This document shows positions 47,318-58,868 of a DNA stretch of 64,000 nucleotides, one piece after another. The DNA lies in assembly GCA_022592435.1 (NCBI GenBank), contig JABYQS010000023.1, positions 268,424 through 332,423 of the forward strand, in the 5' to 3' direction. The notes under the pieces are model-generated. The model did not search any database. It was not told the origin of the DNA and saw only the letters and a list, made by a program, of their open reading frames with translations. The position numbers and the translations under genes were made by a program. The stretch's first letter is position 1. Every line of letters starts with the position of its first letter. Source of the DNA: Cerioporus squamosus. Its lineage: Eukaryota; Basidiomycota; Agaricomycetes; Polyporales; Polyporaceae.

Positions 47318-49593
47318 TCAGCCACCAAACCCACCCTCGAAACCCTCTCCATTCCACTGGCTCATACCCATACCCATCATGTTCGACCCCATGCCCGAAT
47401 TCATGCCGGAGTTCATGCCCATCCGCATCCCGCCCATGTTGACGTTGTTCATGCCGTTCATCCCATTCATCCCCATCATCCCATCGCCCATCCCGCCACC
47501 CATGCCTCCATCCCACATCCCGCCACCAGTCGCATCCATGAACTGGCCCTCCCCGTTGCCCATCCACCCCATCCCCCCGCCACCCATGCCCATCCCGCCG
47601 TCGAAGCCGCCGTTGAACCGCCCCCCATTGCCAACGCCGCCGCCTCCGAAGCCCTGGACCATCCCCTGCTGGCCGACGCTCATCCCCATCCCCATGGGGT
47701 TCATCCCATTCATCCCGTTCATACCACCCATAGCGTTCATGCCCATCCCGCCGACGTTGATTCCGAGCCCCATGCCGCCCATGTCGCCCGACCAGCCCAT
47801 CATGCCCATCCCGCCCATGTCCGCCGCCATATTATTCATCGGGACCATCGGCGGGCCCATCATGCGGTTCTGGTTTCCAAATCCTCCACGTCCACCAGGT
47901 GCCCCGCCGCCCATTCCTCCGGGAGACGGGCCTGTCATGGACATCGGGACTTGCATGGGCGAGCTGGTCGGCCCCGAGTGGTTCATCATGCCCGCGTTCG
48001 TGTTCGAGGAGCCGCCGCGCACTGGCGACTTCGGGCGGAGGGCGTCGATCTCGGGCGTGACGGGAACGACGAGCTTGGTGCTGCCGCCTGCGAGCTCCTT
48101 GACCTGCGCTTCCCATCGCTCGCGGTTCCAGCGCATCGCGCCCTCTTGTACCTCGTTCGTTCCGTCGTCCTCGCCGAGCGTCATGCCCTCTTCTATTCGG
48201 TCTTCCTCGCCCTCGGCGAGCGCGGTCACCCATCCGCGACGCGCTGTGCGCGCGCGGCCGAAGATCTCGAGACGGCGGAGGCCGAGACAAAAGTTCTCGA
48301 TGAGCGTGTACATCTCGGGTGGCTTGAGAGTCGGGTCTGACGCGTCGCCCTCCCAGATGAGGACGTCGGTATCTGTGTCCGGATGAGTACGTGGACACCG
48401 TACAACGAGCATATATGCGCACCGACGTTGCAATGTACAAACCAACTATCCGTCGACCGACGAACTGTGCCACGGATGCCCATCAAGCAGTGCTGCTTCG
48501 TCCGCGTGAGCAGAGATGTAGTTGGCGGGTCTGTCTATGTGCCTGGTCAGCGCGGCGACTCGTACCAGGGTAGATGGACTTACCCCCGGACCCTTGTTCG
48601 TCGTCTTGTTCGTCTTCACCCACACGATGTCCTCACATCTCCGGAAGCCCCACTTCGCCATGACCTCGCGCCCACGCTCAAGGCCCTCGCCTGACCCACT
48701 TCCAACCCAGAGCAGGACGAATGAGGGATCAGCCGAGAGCGCAGGTATTGGCAGATTCTGCAGGTCTTCCCAAGTGAATGAAGAGGAAAAGGGTGGGTCT
48801 ATGAGGATGATGTCGAACTTGGAGCCTTGCAGCGACGACAGTTCCGAGTAGGGGAGGAAGGTGGGAGGGAGTGCGTGCGCCGCGACGGCAGCCTTCTTCA
48901 GGGCTAGCAGACGTTGCTGTTTGGGATACCTGAAGTAGAGTTGATGTTAGACATGCATATAGAAACAGTAAATCACGCCTGGGATGCATGGACGGTATCG
49001 TATGTCCCTTGCCTTCCCAATGCGACGCTATGATTGCAATTTGCGACTCAAGTCGTGCTGCAGGATACCGCCGCACGGCCAGTGAGTCTCGCAGCGTGTA
49101 TAACACCGCCATCCACATGCATCACTCGCGTCGCCATGTAAGACATGAAGGAACTGACACGCAGAATGACCGACCAACCCAGCACACGAACTGCCACTCA
49201 CTCTTCAAACCGATGCTCCGGGTCCGCCCCAAGCACCCAATCCTGCGGCCACTCCCCGCCGTCCACATACCGCTGCGAGTAGTCGTTCCGGATGGTCTCC
49301 TCCTCGGGCACGTAGTTGTTGTACCGCGCGACCCTCGCGCGCTTCGCAGGCGGGAGGTCTGGCCGGGGCGGCTTCGGCGGGGACGAGATGAGCGGTGACG
49401 ATGGAGGCGACGGTGACGGTGACCGCGGCGGTGTGGGTATCAAAGGTAGCCTCAACAAAGAGTTGGGTGGCGACGGAATGGTCTTCAGTTGTCGTCGGTA
49501 GTGTCGCTGAGTGTTCCGGATGCGCGAGACGAGCGCACTATGGGTGGCGAGAAGTTCATTTGCGGCCGCGAGACACTCGGTGGTCGCCATCAT
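47318..49593 (-). CDS. MT-A70 family METTL14-like protein with Met/Gly-rich tail
   Basis: Start [20 protein letters not shown], followed by a Pro/Ser-rich linker and [40 protein letters not shown]. The methyltransferase core reads [94 protein letters not shown] and [20 protein letters not shown], ending with [10 protein letters not shown]. The order and wording (GSGEGL, RRCEDI-W-KTNK, KEHCLMGI-like, RPKSP) match METTL14, the RNA-positioning partner of METTL3 in the m6A writer, and fungal Kar4. Where METTL14 has EPPL this protein has DPPF, closer to the active DPPW. About 220 C-terminal residues are Met/Gly/Asn-rich repeats ([12 protein letters not shown]) in place of the animal RGG tail. The stop is at 47,318-47,320. 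Confidence 0.9.
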
Positions 49594-49965
49594 GGAAAGT
49601 TGATGGAGGACAAAAACAAAGCTCAACGTCGGAGAGATGGTTGAGGAGAGACAGTGTACGAACAGCGTACCAGTAGGCGGCGGCCCGGGAGGAGGAGAAA
49701 GAGGAGAGAGCGCGCCCTCGACGAGCCTCGACGCGACGGTCACCGACGCGTGGGCGCGACGCGCGCCAGTGGCTGTACGCTGCCGGAAACGCCAGTAGAT
49801 TACTAGATATGTAACCAAACCACACCGCCGGCGAACTCAAACGAATATTCTTAAGCAGTGCAAGGCACATTATATCCGGGATCAGAACACATCATACATA
49901 TATAGCGAGCACGGAGTCGACGACAATATGTGTAGACATGTGAAAAACAGTAGGCACGGTCAGCT

Positions 49966-51711
49966 CACCCTTTCGGCGCACGTTAGCTTCCCCGCGTGAA
50001 CAGGTACCAATCCGGAGGGCCACGAAGAGGCCTGCGCCAGGAACAACTGCGCCACAAGGGCAGCGGATGACCGTACCTGGGGCCGTTCTTGACACGAAGA
50101 CTCGCTTGCAGAGTTCTCCGAGCGGCTCTTGAAGCTCAGTTCCATGCCCTTACTTACGCTGCGAAGGCGACGTGTCAGTATGGAGAAGAGAGTATGGACG
50201 GTGGACGCTGACCATCTCTGAGAAGGGGCAGCGTTGAGGAGGGCGTGTTGACACTCTTCCTGTCTTCTGACGACGCCGTACGTTGACGGTGGAGCGCCAT
50301 TTGCCCCATAGCGCGAGCTCGTCTGCAACGCACGTGTGGCGTCGGCCCCCCGTGCTTACACGAGGCACGGGTTGCACAACAGAGCCGCAGGGTCGGATCT
50401 AGAAGGGACTGTCAGTACGTGGCGATGACAACAACGTCGAGCAGGAGCACTCACTCAACACCAATTTCCATCATCCAGGTCACTCCTGCAACTGGCTGTC
50501 AGCATGAGTCAATGCGGAGCGGTACAACGAAGACAAAACCCACCTTGCCCTAGTGTGCGACGCCGAATGGGCCCATCCACCGGCGTCGCTGTTCATCGAC
50601 CATGGCGCTTGCAAGCGACTATGCGGCCCAGGCAGGGGAAGTCCGTACGCACGGGACTTTTGGCGTACAAAGCAGTCACAAGGCATGATCGGGTCAGCCA
50701 CATGCAAGCGCCTGCTAGAGTCAAGAATGATGGTCAGCTTGCGAGACGGCGAAGAAACATACGGATGGTTGATTTTTGTGCTCATTCCATCCCACGTTCA
50801 GCGCACGCGTGTCGCGTCTCTGCGCAGTGGGAGTAGTGGTCCGGAGTGCACGGAGCAGACATTGTCCGGCATGCCCACACGGACTAAGTGCTAAGCACGA
50901 GCAGAGTCGGCGTGGAAGCGAGTCTTGGTGGTAGGCTGGGGTCAGACGCCGTCGAGCAGCAGGCGCTGAAGAGGACGTACCATCGGAAGACAACTCTCCG
51001 CTGGCGACATGACGCCGATGCAACCACCTACGCGACACATGCGGGAGCGGTCCGCCGAAGAGCAGACCCCGCAGAGGAGTCAGGCCGATGCACCTGAGCG
51101 TGTACGTCGCCGCCCATGCCGCTTTCGCAGCACGTTGCGGGTTATGGCGTCCGTGAGGTGTCCTGGCCCGCAAGTGGCGCAGGTATCCTTCCCGGTTCAC
51201 CCCGACTGACACCGCCTGTGACGACCCACGGACGACGTGGTTGTACGAGGCTGATGCGGAGCGCCGACGCCTGGGCGCACACCCGCTCCGTCACTCGAGG
51301 CCGGCTACGGCGGCTGGACAGAGCGAGTTGGTGGCCAGCTGAGACCGGGATGGCACGCCACAGTGCTACCTGAGCGAGTGTCAGCCACGGTGACGATGCC
51401 TGATGAGGAAGACGAACGTACTTGTTTCACACTGCGACGACCTGGTACATCGACGCTGTGTGGGAGTGAGAGGAGCTGCGGGACAGGGATGGTGGAGTGG
51501 CGCACCTTGAAGCGTCGTGCCCGTGCTGAGCAGAGGGCTCATACGAGACGATGTTGGTGGTGGTGGTGGTGGTTGGGCATGAGAGGGAACGAAGACCTCA
51601 TCGCATGGCGGGGGTGGTGGTTGCGGGACAAGGTGGGTGGAGACGGAAAGACAGAGAGCCGGCCCTTTTGACGGGAGATGCTGACGCCACCAGCACACCC
51701 CGGCGGTGGTT
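49966..51711 (+). repeat. Unclassified 1.75-kb dispersed repeat, left copy
   Basis: The whole segment reappears in reverse complement at 58,869-60,632, at roughly 90-95% identity by eye. It contains a TGG trinucleotide run near 51,553-51,575. No transposase, reverse transcriptase or terminal inverted repeat was recognised, and no clear target-site duplication was found at the borders. A 114-codon frame (50,553-50,894) is present in both copies but differs mainly at amino-acid-changing positions, so it is probably not under selection. Confidence 0.8.
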
Positions 51712-52763
51712 CGACGTAGGCTCGCTTGCCAGCCTGTAGTTCCTCGTCCCTCAGAATACAGGCTGGTACGTCTTCGCAGGCAGTGAGGTACCGTGGGAAC
51801 ATCTTCTCTCGCTCTCAGTCCCTCGTCCACTTAGGACTCCAGGCTCAGCCAGAAATTACGCCGTGTGGTAGATACACGACCCGGGGACCGTGGTCTCAGG
51901 GAACTTTGTCCACGATCTCGGCAGCTTGGAGGACGAGAGAATGAGTTTTACGCAAGTGCTAGCGCCCGAGCTTCGAACTCCGATCGTTCCCACCAGCCAA
52001 ACTTCGCACTCAGAAGTTCTCACGGGGGGTATCTGCGACCCCCCCCCCTCAAGAGCTACAAGCCTAGTTCGACGGTCCTGGTTGGTCTTCCGTCAGCCTC
52101 GTGAAACGAATAAAGATGCCTGTCTTCAGCTCGGGACACGGGTACCGAATACGTACCTGTCGCCATGTTCTGGCTTCTGCCATTCAACGTTTCCACCGCA
52201 CACTCTGAGTTCAAGTGCAGAAATGGCAAACATATGTTGTTTCATTATACGAAGGCGATCACACAGCAGGCTTGCGGGGACCGTCTGGACTTTGAAGCCA
52301 GCATCCGGCATCCGAACAGTGGCAGAGTCCGTAGAGGCTACGGCCAGCAACCTGCACGCTGCATTCGGGCAGAATTGCTTAGAAGTGCCAATAGAGCAAC
52401 CTTGCCCTGGGCCAGTTGCAGTACTACATAGTCGTTCAACATTGTGCAATCTCTGATAAAAATGATATCAGTGATCGAGGTCGACCGGATATGAAAGTCC
52501 CTGAAAACGTACATTATTACGCACCTGCTCTAACACATGAGATGTGGAAGCTACTGAAGAACCTGCAGCTCCTACATACCAGCTCCTAAGTACTCACTGG
52601 CAGCAAAGTGGCAGAGACTCATCGACGCGAGTCACGCGACGTCATCATCATTCATGGGCGTCAACCCATCCACATATGGCCTGGGAATTGATGGGATAAC
52701 CGCATTTGGCGAATAATACGCCCGCTGCTGAAGCGCTCAACTGCAACTTGGTCTGTAACCACC
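51712..52763. other. Intergenic with a border hairpin
   Basis: Just outside the repeat a perfect 10-bp inverted repeat (CCAGCCTGTA ... TACAGGCTGG) lies at 51,729-51,766 with an 18-nt loop. A short C-rich run occurs near 52,040. No coding segment was recognised up to the start of the SNF2 gene at 52,764. Confidence 0.5.
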
Positions 52764-55700
52764 ATGTCCACTAATTCGAAGAAGGGCTCTGGGTATTCCA
52801 AAAGTCAGACAACTTCTCTCAACTATTGTTTGCCGTAGCTGACGACTCTCCAGGAAATGACGCGTCAAGCGCGGTACCACTAGGTGACGCTACTGCTACC
52901 GCAATGTTCCATTCCTTCTAACGAGACTCGCAGAACTGGACTCGGACTCGGATTTCAACCCAGGCTCGTTCGTTCCAGAACAGAAGAAACGTGGTAGGAA
53001 GTCTGCCGACTCGCGGAAATCTGGTGTACCACCGAGAAAACGACGTCGGAAGGAAACCCTCGAAGGCGATCATCGCTTACCTTCACCAGCACTAGGTAAT
53101 TTCCCTCCAATTGGTCTCAGGTTGATTCTCATGTTGCCACGTAGACGACAGGAAACAGAGAGAGGGTATTCCTCTGCAGCGCAATATGCTTGTACAACTA
53201 TTCGGTACTCCGCGTTTCTGTACTCGATCTTCGCCCATGGCGACTTATCTCTGTGCAGGACCGCTTGGAATACTACCGGTTGAAGAGTCTGAGAAGGAAG
53301 AAGAGGAGGCGGACGATGAGGAGGAAGAAGAAGAGGAGGAAGACGAGGATCGTGACTCAGAGGCCGAGGACGAACACCCACCTACACCGAAGGCCCCTCC
53401 ACCTCCCATCAAGAAGCCAGTCGCACCAGCACCACAGAAGTCCACTGCAAATCCCGATGACTCTGTTACAGGTACGCACATGTTCGTTACCTTATCTGCA
53501 CATGCTCAATATTGCCAGAATACGAGTCGGACGAGGTCTTCGAAGACAAGCCTGCGACAAGCCCCTTAAGTAAACGTTCAGCTTCCGCGCAACCCGCCGG
53601 TTGCAAGCCTCCTCCGAGCAAGAAGGCAAAACTTGACGATCCTGAAGACTCAGTGACCGAGCCGGAGCCTGACGACCTGGACTGGATTGGCGGGAAGATT
53701 CTGGCAGCGCTGAAAGGTCGGTGTCTACTTTGCTGGAGTTAGCTGGCGCTGAACTGCTCTCTATTGAAGCGAGCAATAAGCCCGTGACAAGTCAGAAACC
53801 ACCGTCCAAGAAGGCCATGGCGCCTTCTGAAGACTCAGGATCCGAAACAGAGCCTGAAGATGACCCCGAACTCGACGAGGTACGTTGTCGTTTGCTCCGC
53901 ACACTGGCACATACCCGTGCTCAAGTATTCTCTTGTACAGTACACGCAACCACGCCCCTCTTTCAAACTGAAGCCCGGTGAGTCACTCGCCGGCCCTTTG
54001 GCTCTGGACCGCAAGCACAAGGTCCCGGGACGCATCAATACGTTCCTGCGCGAGTACCAGCGAGACGGTGTTCGTTTCTTCTGGGATAGGTACAAGGAAG
54101 GAAGAGGTGGCTTGCTCGGAGACGATATGGGATTGGTGAGTCGTTCAACGCGCATGCTTCCCGAACAACACTGACTCTTGCGTTGTACAGGGCGAGTAAT
54201 CATCGCATGTCACCAGAATTCATATTGACCGTATATGCAGGCAAGACCATCCAGGTCATATCTTTCCTTTCCGCGATCATGCAGAAGCGCGGAGACAATC
54301 TCGACGTCGGCCGTCGGCGGAAGCACGTCTCAAAGCTTCAGGACCGGAGGGAGTGGAGGAAGCATCGCTCGCTGCCGCCCGCGAACGCGACGTGGCCCAC
54401 TTGCCTCATCGTCGCCCCAAGCAGCGTCGTCGGGAATTGGGAGAGAGAGTTCGAAACAGTACGTCTTCTTCCGGCAAGTTCTCGTAGATTCGGTGCCAAA
54501 CTGACATCCCATAGTGGGGTTACTTCGAAGTTGGGATGTACATCGGCCCTCCGGCTGCCCGCGCAGACGTCCTGAACGATTTCAAGATGGGTCGACTGGA
54601 TGTCCGTGAGTAACGCCGCTCATCATTTCGACGGTCAACAGCTGCTGACGCCCATGCAGTGGTGACGTCTTTTGACGTCGCGAGGGGGGACATTGACCTC
54701 ATCGACGAGCTGCCATGGTCGTGCATCTTCATCGACGAGGTCCACCGCGTCAAGAACCCGAAGTCGAAGCTAGCGGCCGCGTTCAGTCGCTTCACATGCC
54801 CCTGTAGGTTCGGCCTGAGTGGCACAGGTGCGTAGTCGCCCCAGGACGATCCGTGTTTGCTACTGCGATGCTGACGACATGCTGTCTAGTCATCCAAAAT
54901 GGATATGAAGAATTGTGGACTGTGCTCAATTGGACCAACCCTGGGGCCGTAGGGACTAGGAAGCAGTGGGAAAGCTACGTCGAGAAGCCGCTCCGCGTTG
55001 GGCAGAGCAAGTCTGCGTCGGACGAGGAGCATGTCAAGGCTGCGGTACGCTGTCGTATCTGTTCTCGACACCCGTCACCGGCTGACGCTTCAGATAGTTG
55101 GTCGCAAAAGTCCTAACGGAGAAGCTGCTGCCGGCGCTCTTCCTACGCAGGTCGGTTCCATCTCTTCGTGTCTTGTCTTGTTTTCTTGTGCTAACTGTCT
55201 GCTGCCCAGAACAAAGGATATCATCCAAAATCAGGCCAGTCGCTCGTCTGCCTTCCGAGCTAGTTCACTCCCCACTCACCCGACACTCTACAGCTGCCAA
55301 AGAAGACGGACCAAGTCGTCTTCTGCCCACTTACACCAATGCAGGTAGCGGTTTACAAGAGAATCCTCGGCCTCGAGGCCGTCGACAATCTAGTCAACAA
55401 GGATCGACCCTGCGACTGTGGGTCGGGAAAATCGTGCGTCCTCGTCACTCTTACTCCCACCATCGACGCGAGCTGAGCCGTGAGCAGACGGAAGAAGTGC
55501 TGTCACCCGGTCCATCCGGGAGACCTGTTCAAGTACATGTCCACGCTGATCAAGATCTCGAACCACCTGGCGCTCATCTTGCCTTGTGAGTGCAGCCGGA
55601 CGATCATTATGGTTATGGATCCGGCTAACGATCCCTCGCGCAGCACCATCCGACTCTACCGAGCAAGTGCGTCAACTTCCGGTATGATACGCTTGACCCC

Positions 55701-57627
55701 CATTCAATTGACTGTTTCCATAGACGACTAGGAACAGGGAGCTCTGCAAGTTGGCCTTCGGCGGCACAGTGCCGAAGTACGGACCCGCCATGCTGCAGCC
55801 CGAGTTCTGCGGGAAGTGGATGGTCCTGGAGACGTTGCTCCGGGGATGGCGCAAGGACCGGTCCAACAAGGTCCTGATCTTCACCAAGTCGGTCAAGCTC
55901 CTCGAGATGTTGGAGTTCCATCTCAGTGGGCAAGGCGCGTCTCCCTGGGCAGTGTACCTCCGTGCATGTGATGCTGACTTGCTTATCGCAGGACATGGTT
56001 TCGTCAAGCTTGATGGCTCAACGAAGCAGTCGGATCGTTCGTAGTCGTTCTCATGAGCAGTGAGGTTGCCGCGCTGATACTTGGGTACGCTGGGACAGGG
56101 ATGCCGATGATTGATAGGTTCCAGGAGGACCCGGACATCTTCATCTTCTTGATCTCGACCATGGCAGGTGGCACCGGCCTGAACCTCACTGCAGCGAACA
56201 AGGTCGTTATCTTCGGTGAGTCGGTCTCGTTTCCCCTAAAAGCACGCATGCTGACCAGACTCGTAGATCCCAACTGGAGTAAGTTAGCTGCGACGTCCGA
56301 CCCAGCGGGCCTCTACTGACCGATACCTGCAGACCCTGCTCATGACCTCCAAGCGATGGACCGCGCGTACCGCTTCGGACAGACGCGCGACGTCGCTGTG
56401 TATCGCCTGCTCGGCGCAGGCTCGATCGAAGAGCTGATATATGCCCGCCAAGTATACAAGCAGCAGCAAATGCAGGTTGGCTACAACGCCAGTCTCCAGA
56501 CGAGGTCAGTGTGCCGATTTGTGCTATGACAAGCATGGCGCTCATTCTCCTGTAGGTACTTCGAGGGTGTCCAAGGAGACAAGAGCAAGCAAGGGGAGTT
56601 GTTCGGTATCAGAAACATCTTCCAACTGCATGAGCACACGTACGCTACGAAGATGGCGGTAGGTCTGCCTCCTATTTCGTACTGCACTTTCTTGCTGAGG
56701 GAACGTCCGGCAGATCGAGCAAGCCAATGTCAGCGACCTGGACTGGGCATTCGCATACATGGGTGGGAGTGGCGGGGCCGCGAAGCGTCCGAAGAAGAAA
56801 CCTGAGGGGGTGAAATGGGTGTACGAAGAGGAGGCCAAGACAGGGAAGGAATACGTGAGTAGAACCTGTCGGGCTTCGCGAGCACTTATCGACTCGGACA
56901 TATGTTATCCAGGATGAACTTCGCGGACTCGGCGCCCTGCTGTTCGATGACGGTATGCATCTTGTATTGCGACCTCACCGACTCCTTCATAGCCACTGAA
57001 CCATGTTCACAGAAACGCCGGAGGTCAAGGACGAACCGAACGACGTCGAGAAGACCCTGCGTGCTCTTGGCGTGCAATACACCCATCGAAACGACGACCT
57101 CATCGCTGAGAGCACCATCGAAGCGCAGAGGGTGCGGAAGCTCTTGGAGGTACGCCTACCACAGTATTTAACTCGGAGAACGACTTCTCATGCGCCCACC
57201 TCCCTTCCACAGGAGAAGAAGAAGGCCGCCAAGAAGGCGAAGCAGCAGCGCAAGTCCGGAAAGGACAAGACGCCATGAGATTGAATGGCCGCCTCGGCGC
57301 AGCCACCACAAGCGTCCGCTCAGTCCAGCCTCAAGGTACGTGTGACGGCGCTCTCCTGTGTGTTCCCCGACGTTGAACGTGGGATGTGTGATAGGCTGCG
57401 GGTCCGCCAGCGTGCGCTGATTGAGCAAGGTCTGCTGCAGACTCCGGAGGATTTGCCGAAGTTTGCTCATGAGTTGTGAGTGACCTGTCCTCCCTATCCT
57501 CCTCTGTAGAGCTCGCACTCATGACGACCGATACAATTTCAGCACGCGGAAGTCAGCCAGTGAGCAGGAGGAGTTCTTCTGGCAGCTGGACGAGTACGCG
57601 AGGAAGCACTTCAAAGACGACCGCTGA
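52764..57627 (+). CDS. SNF2-family ATPase, ERCC6L2-like, with a frame break before the C-terminal module
   Basis: The N-terminus has NLS-like and acidic stretches ([10 protein letters not shown]; a run of Glu/Asp near 53,290-53,380). Helicase motifs: [26 protein letters not shown] then [13 protein letters not shown] (motif I), [51 protein letters not shown] (DEVH, motif II), [16 protein letters not shown] (III), [33 protein letters not shown] (IV), [20 protein letters not shown] (V) and [20 protein letters not shown] (VI), then [14 protein letters not shown] and a segment [18 protein letters not shown] typical of ERCC6L2. That family acts in DNA repair. After KSGKDKT the frame stops at 57,276-57,278. 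One base later in phase, [17 protein letters not shown] and [17 protein letters not shown] (C-terminal Hebo-like module) continue to 57,627. The motif I intron also cannot be joined cleanly. Confidence 0.85.
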
Positions 57628-58868
57628 ATTACAGATACCCCGTCTCGGGATGGGTGCAATATGGGTGATGTGGTATCCTCGTTGCTGTACATGTGCGCTG
57701 TGTTGCTTGCTCTGTGCTCTGAGATTTTTGTTCTGTTCTGGTTGTGGACTCAGGCTGTCTTCGGAGCGTTGTACTCTACCACTGTATGTATCTAGTATGT
57801 ATAAGTAGGCAGGAACAGGATGATTTTTGCGCCACAAATGTGCCAAGATCTTAGTAGGGAGCCATTTGAACTTCAGATCGAACTCACTATTTGTGTAGGC
57901 TCGTAGAGAGAGACTGGGAGAGCGCGCTAACTCGAAGGCAGTTGCCGAGGCGCATGTACTCTTCCTCCGCCGCCGCAGTAGCATGTACTTGTTCTTCGTC
58001 CCCGACTCCGACTCGGAGGCATATACTTATCTCGGTACCACGGTGGTGCACAGTCGTACAGACTGCGGTGGAAATACTGTCGACATCCACCTCAGCCTCA
58101 CCGAATATAAAGGCCAGTCGCAGTCGAATGCCTGTTTGACCTTCACAGAATGAATTAATGCATTTTGAAAGCATGAGAGAACTTGCGTGTCTGTGCTACC
58201 TTACAAGCGAAGTTGTGAGTACGCGAGTCGCGACTACTACACACGCTCAGTCGTCCAGCCCGGCGCCTGACTCGGATGGCGCTATCGCGTTTCCTCAGCC
58301 TGGACGTAGGGAGCCTGCATATGGCGTCCTGGCAGACTGCAGCAATCAGCCCGTGTGCAACTCGGGGGATCAGCTGGACACTGGGCCAGGCGGTGCCCTG
58401 GATGTTTTGCACTCCGAAACTGCTTCCGGAAACAAGGAAGACGACCAGTCGGGCAAGAGGAGATGACAACGCCCACACGAACAAATACGGGGACAACACG
58501 GGCTGCAATCGGAGCGTCGGATTTGTCCTGGTACGTATACTGGACGAGAGCATGTCGAGGACGTTGCTGACTGCATACCAGAGTGACCGCTGCCCTCCAG
58601 CACGACGCAGAGGCTGGCCTCGCCACTGTTCGGGAGCGGCGGGAGGCACATAGCAGAACGATCCGCACTCGTTATCCGTGTGTCGCCGCCCGCCAGATGG
58701 AAGACAAAAGACCTTTGATTATCGCATGCATCGCCGCCCAGAGAGATCATGATCAGAAGCCCCTTGTCCTCGTATTCCGCCTCTTGGCACGAGGAGGAGA
58801 GGCTAGTAGCAGCGCCCGGGGACGAACAAGGGCACCCTTTATTCGGCTTCCTAGGATCCTAGAAGCCC
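57628..58868. other. Intergenic, no gene recognised
   Basis: Frames at 57,887-58,174 and 58,155-58,750 overlap each other on both strands and show no conserved domain. Nothing else was seen before the right repeat copy. Confidence 0.5.

Noticed and set aside
47211..48386. 391-codon Pro/Ile-rich plus-strand frame
   Set aside because: It is the exact antisense of the Met/Gly-rich tail and core of the METTL14-like gene; the repetitive codons make the opposite strand open by composition.
50553..50894. 114-codon frame shared by both copies of the inverted repeat
   Set aside because: Differences between the copies are mostly amino-acid-changing and the opposite strand is equally open, so there is no sign of protein-level selection.
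51540..51620. TGG run as a candidate CRISPR or tandem-repeat array
   Set aside because: It is a simple trinucleotide microsatellite inside the dispersed repeat, without spacers; CRISPR is not expected in a nuclear fungal genome.
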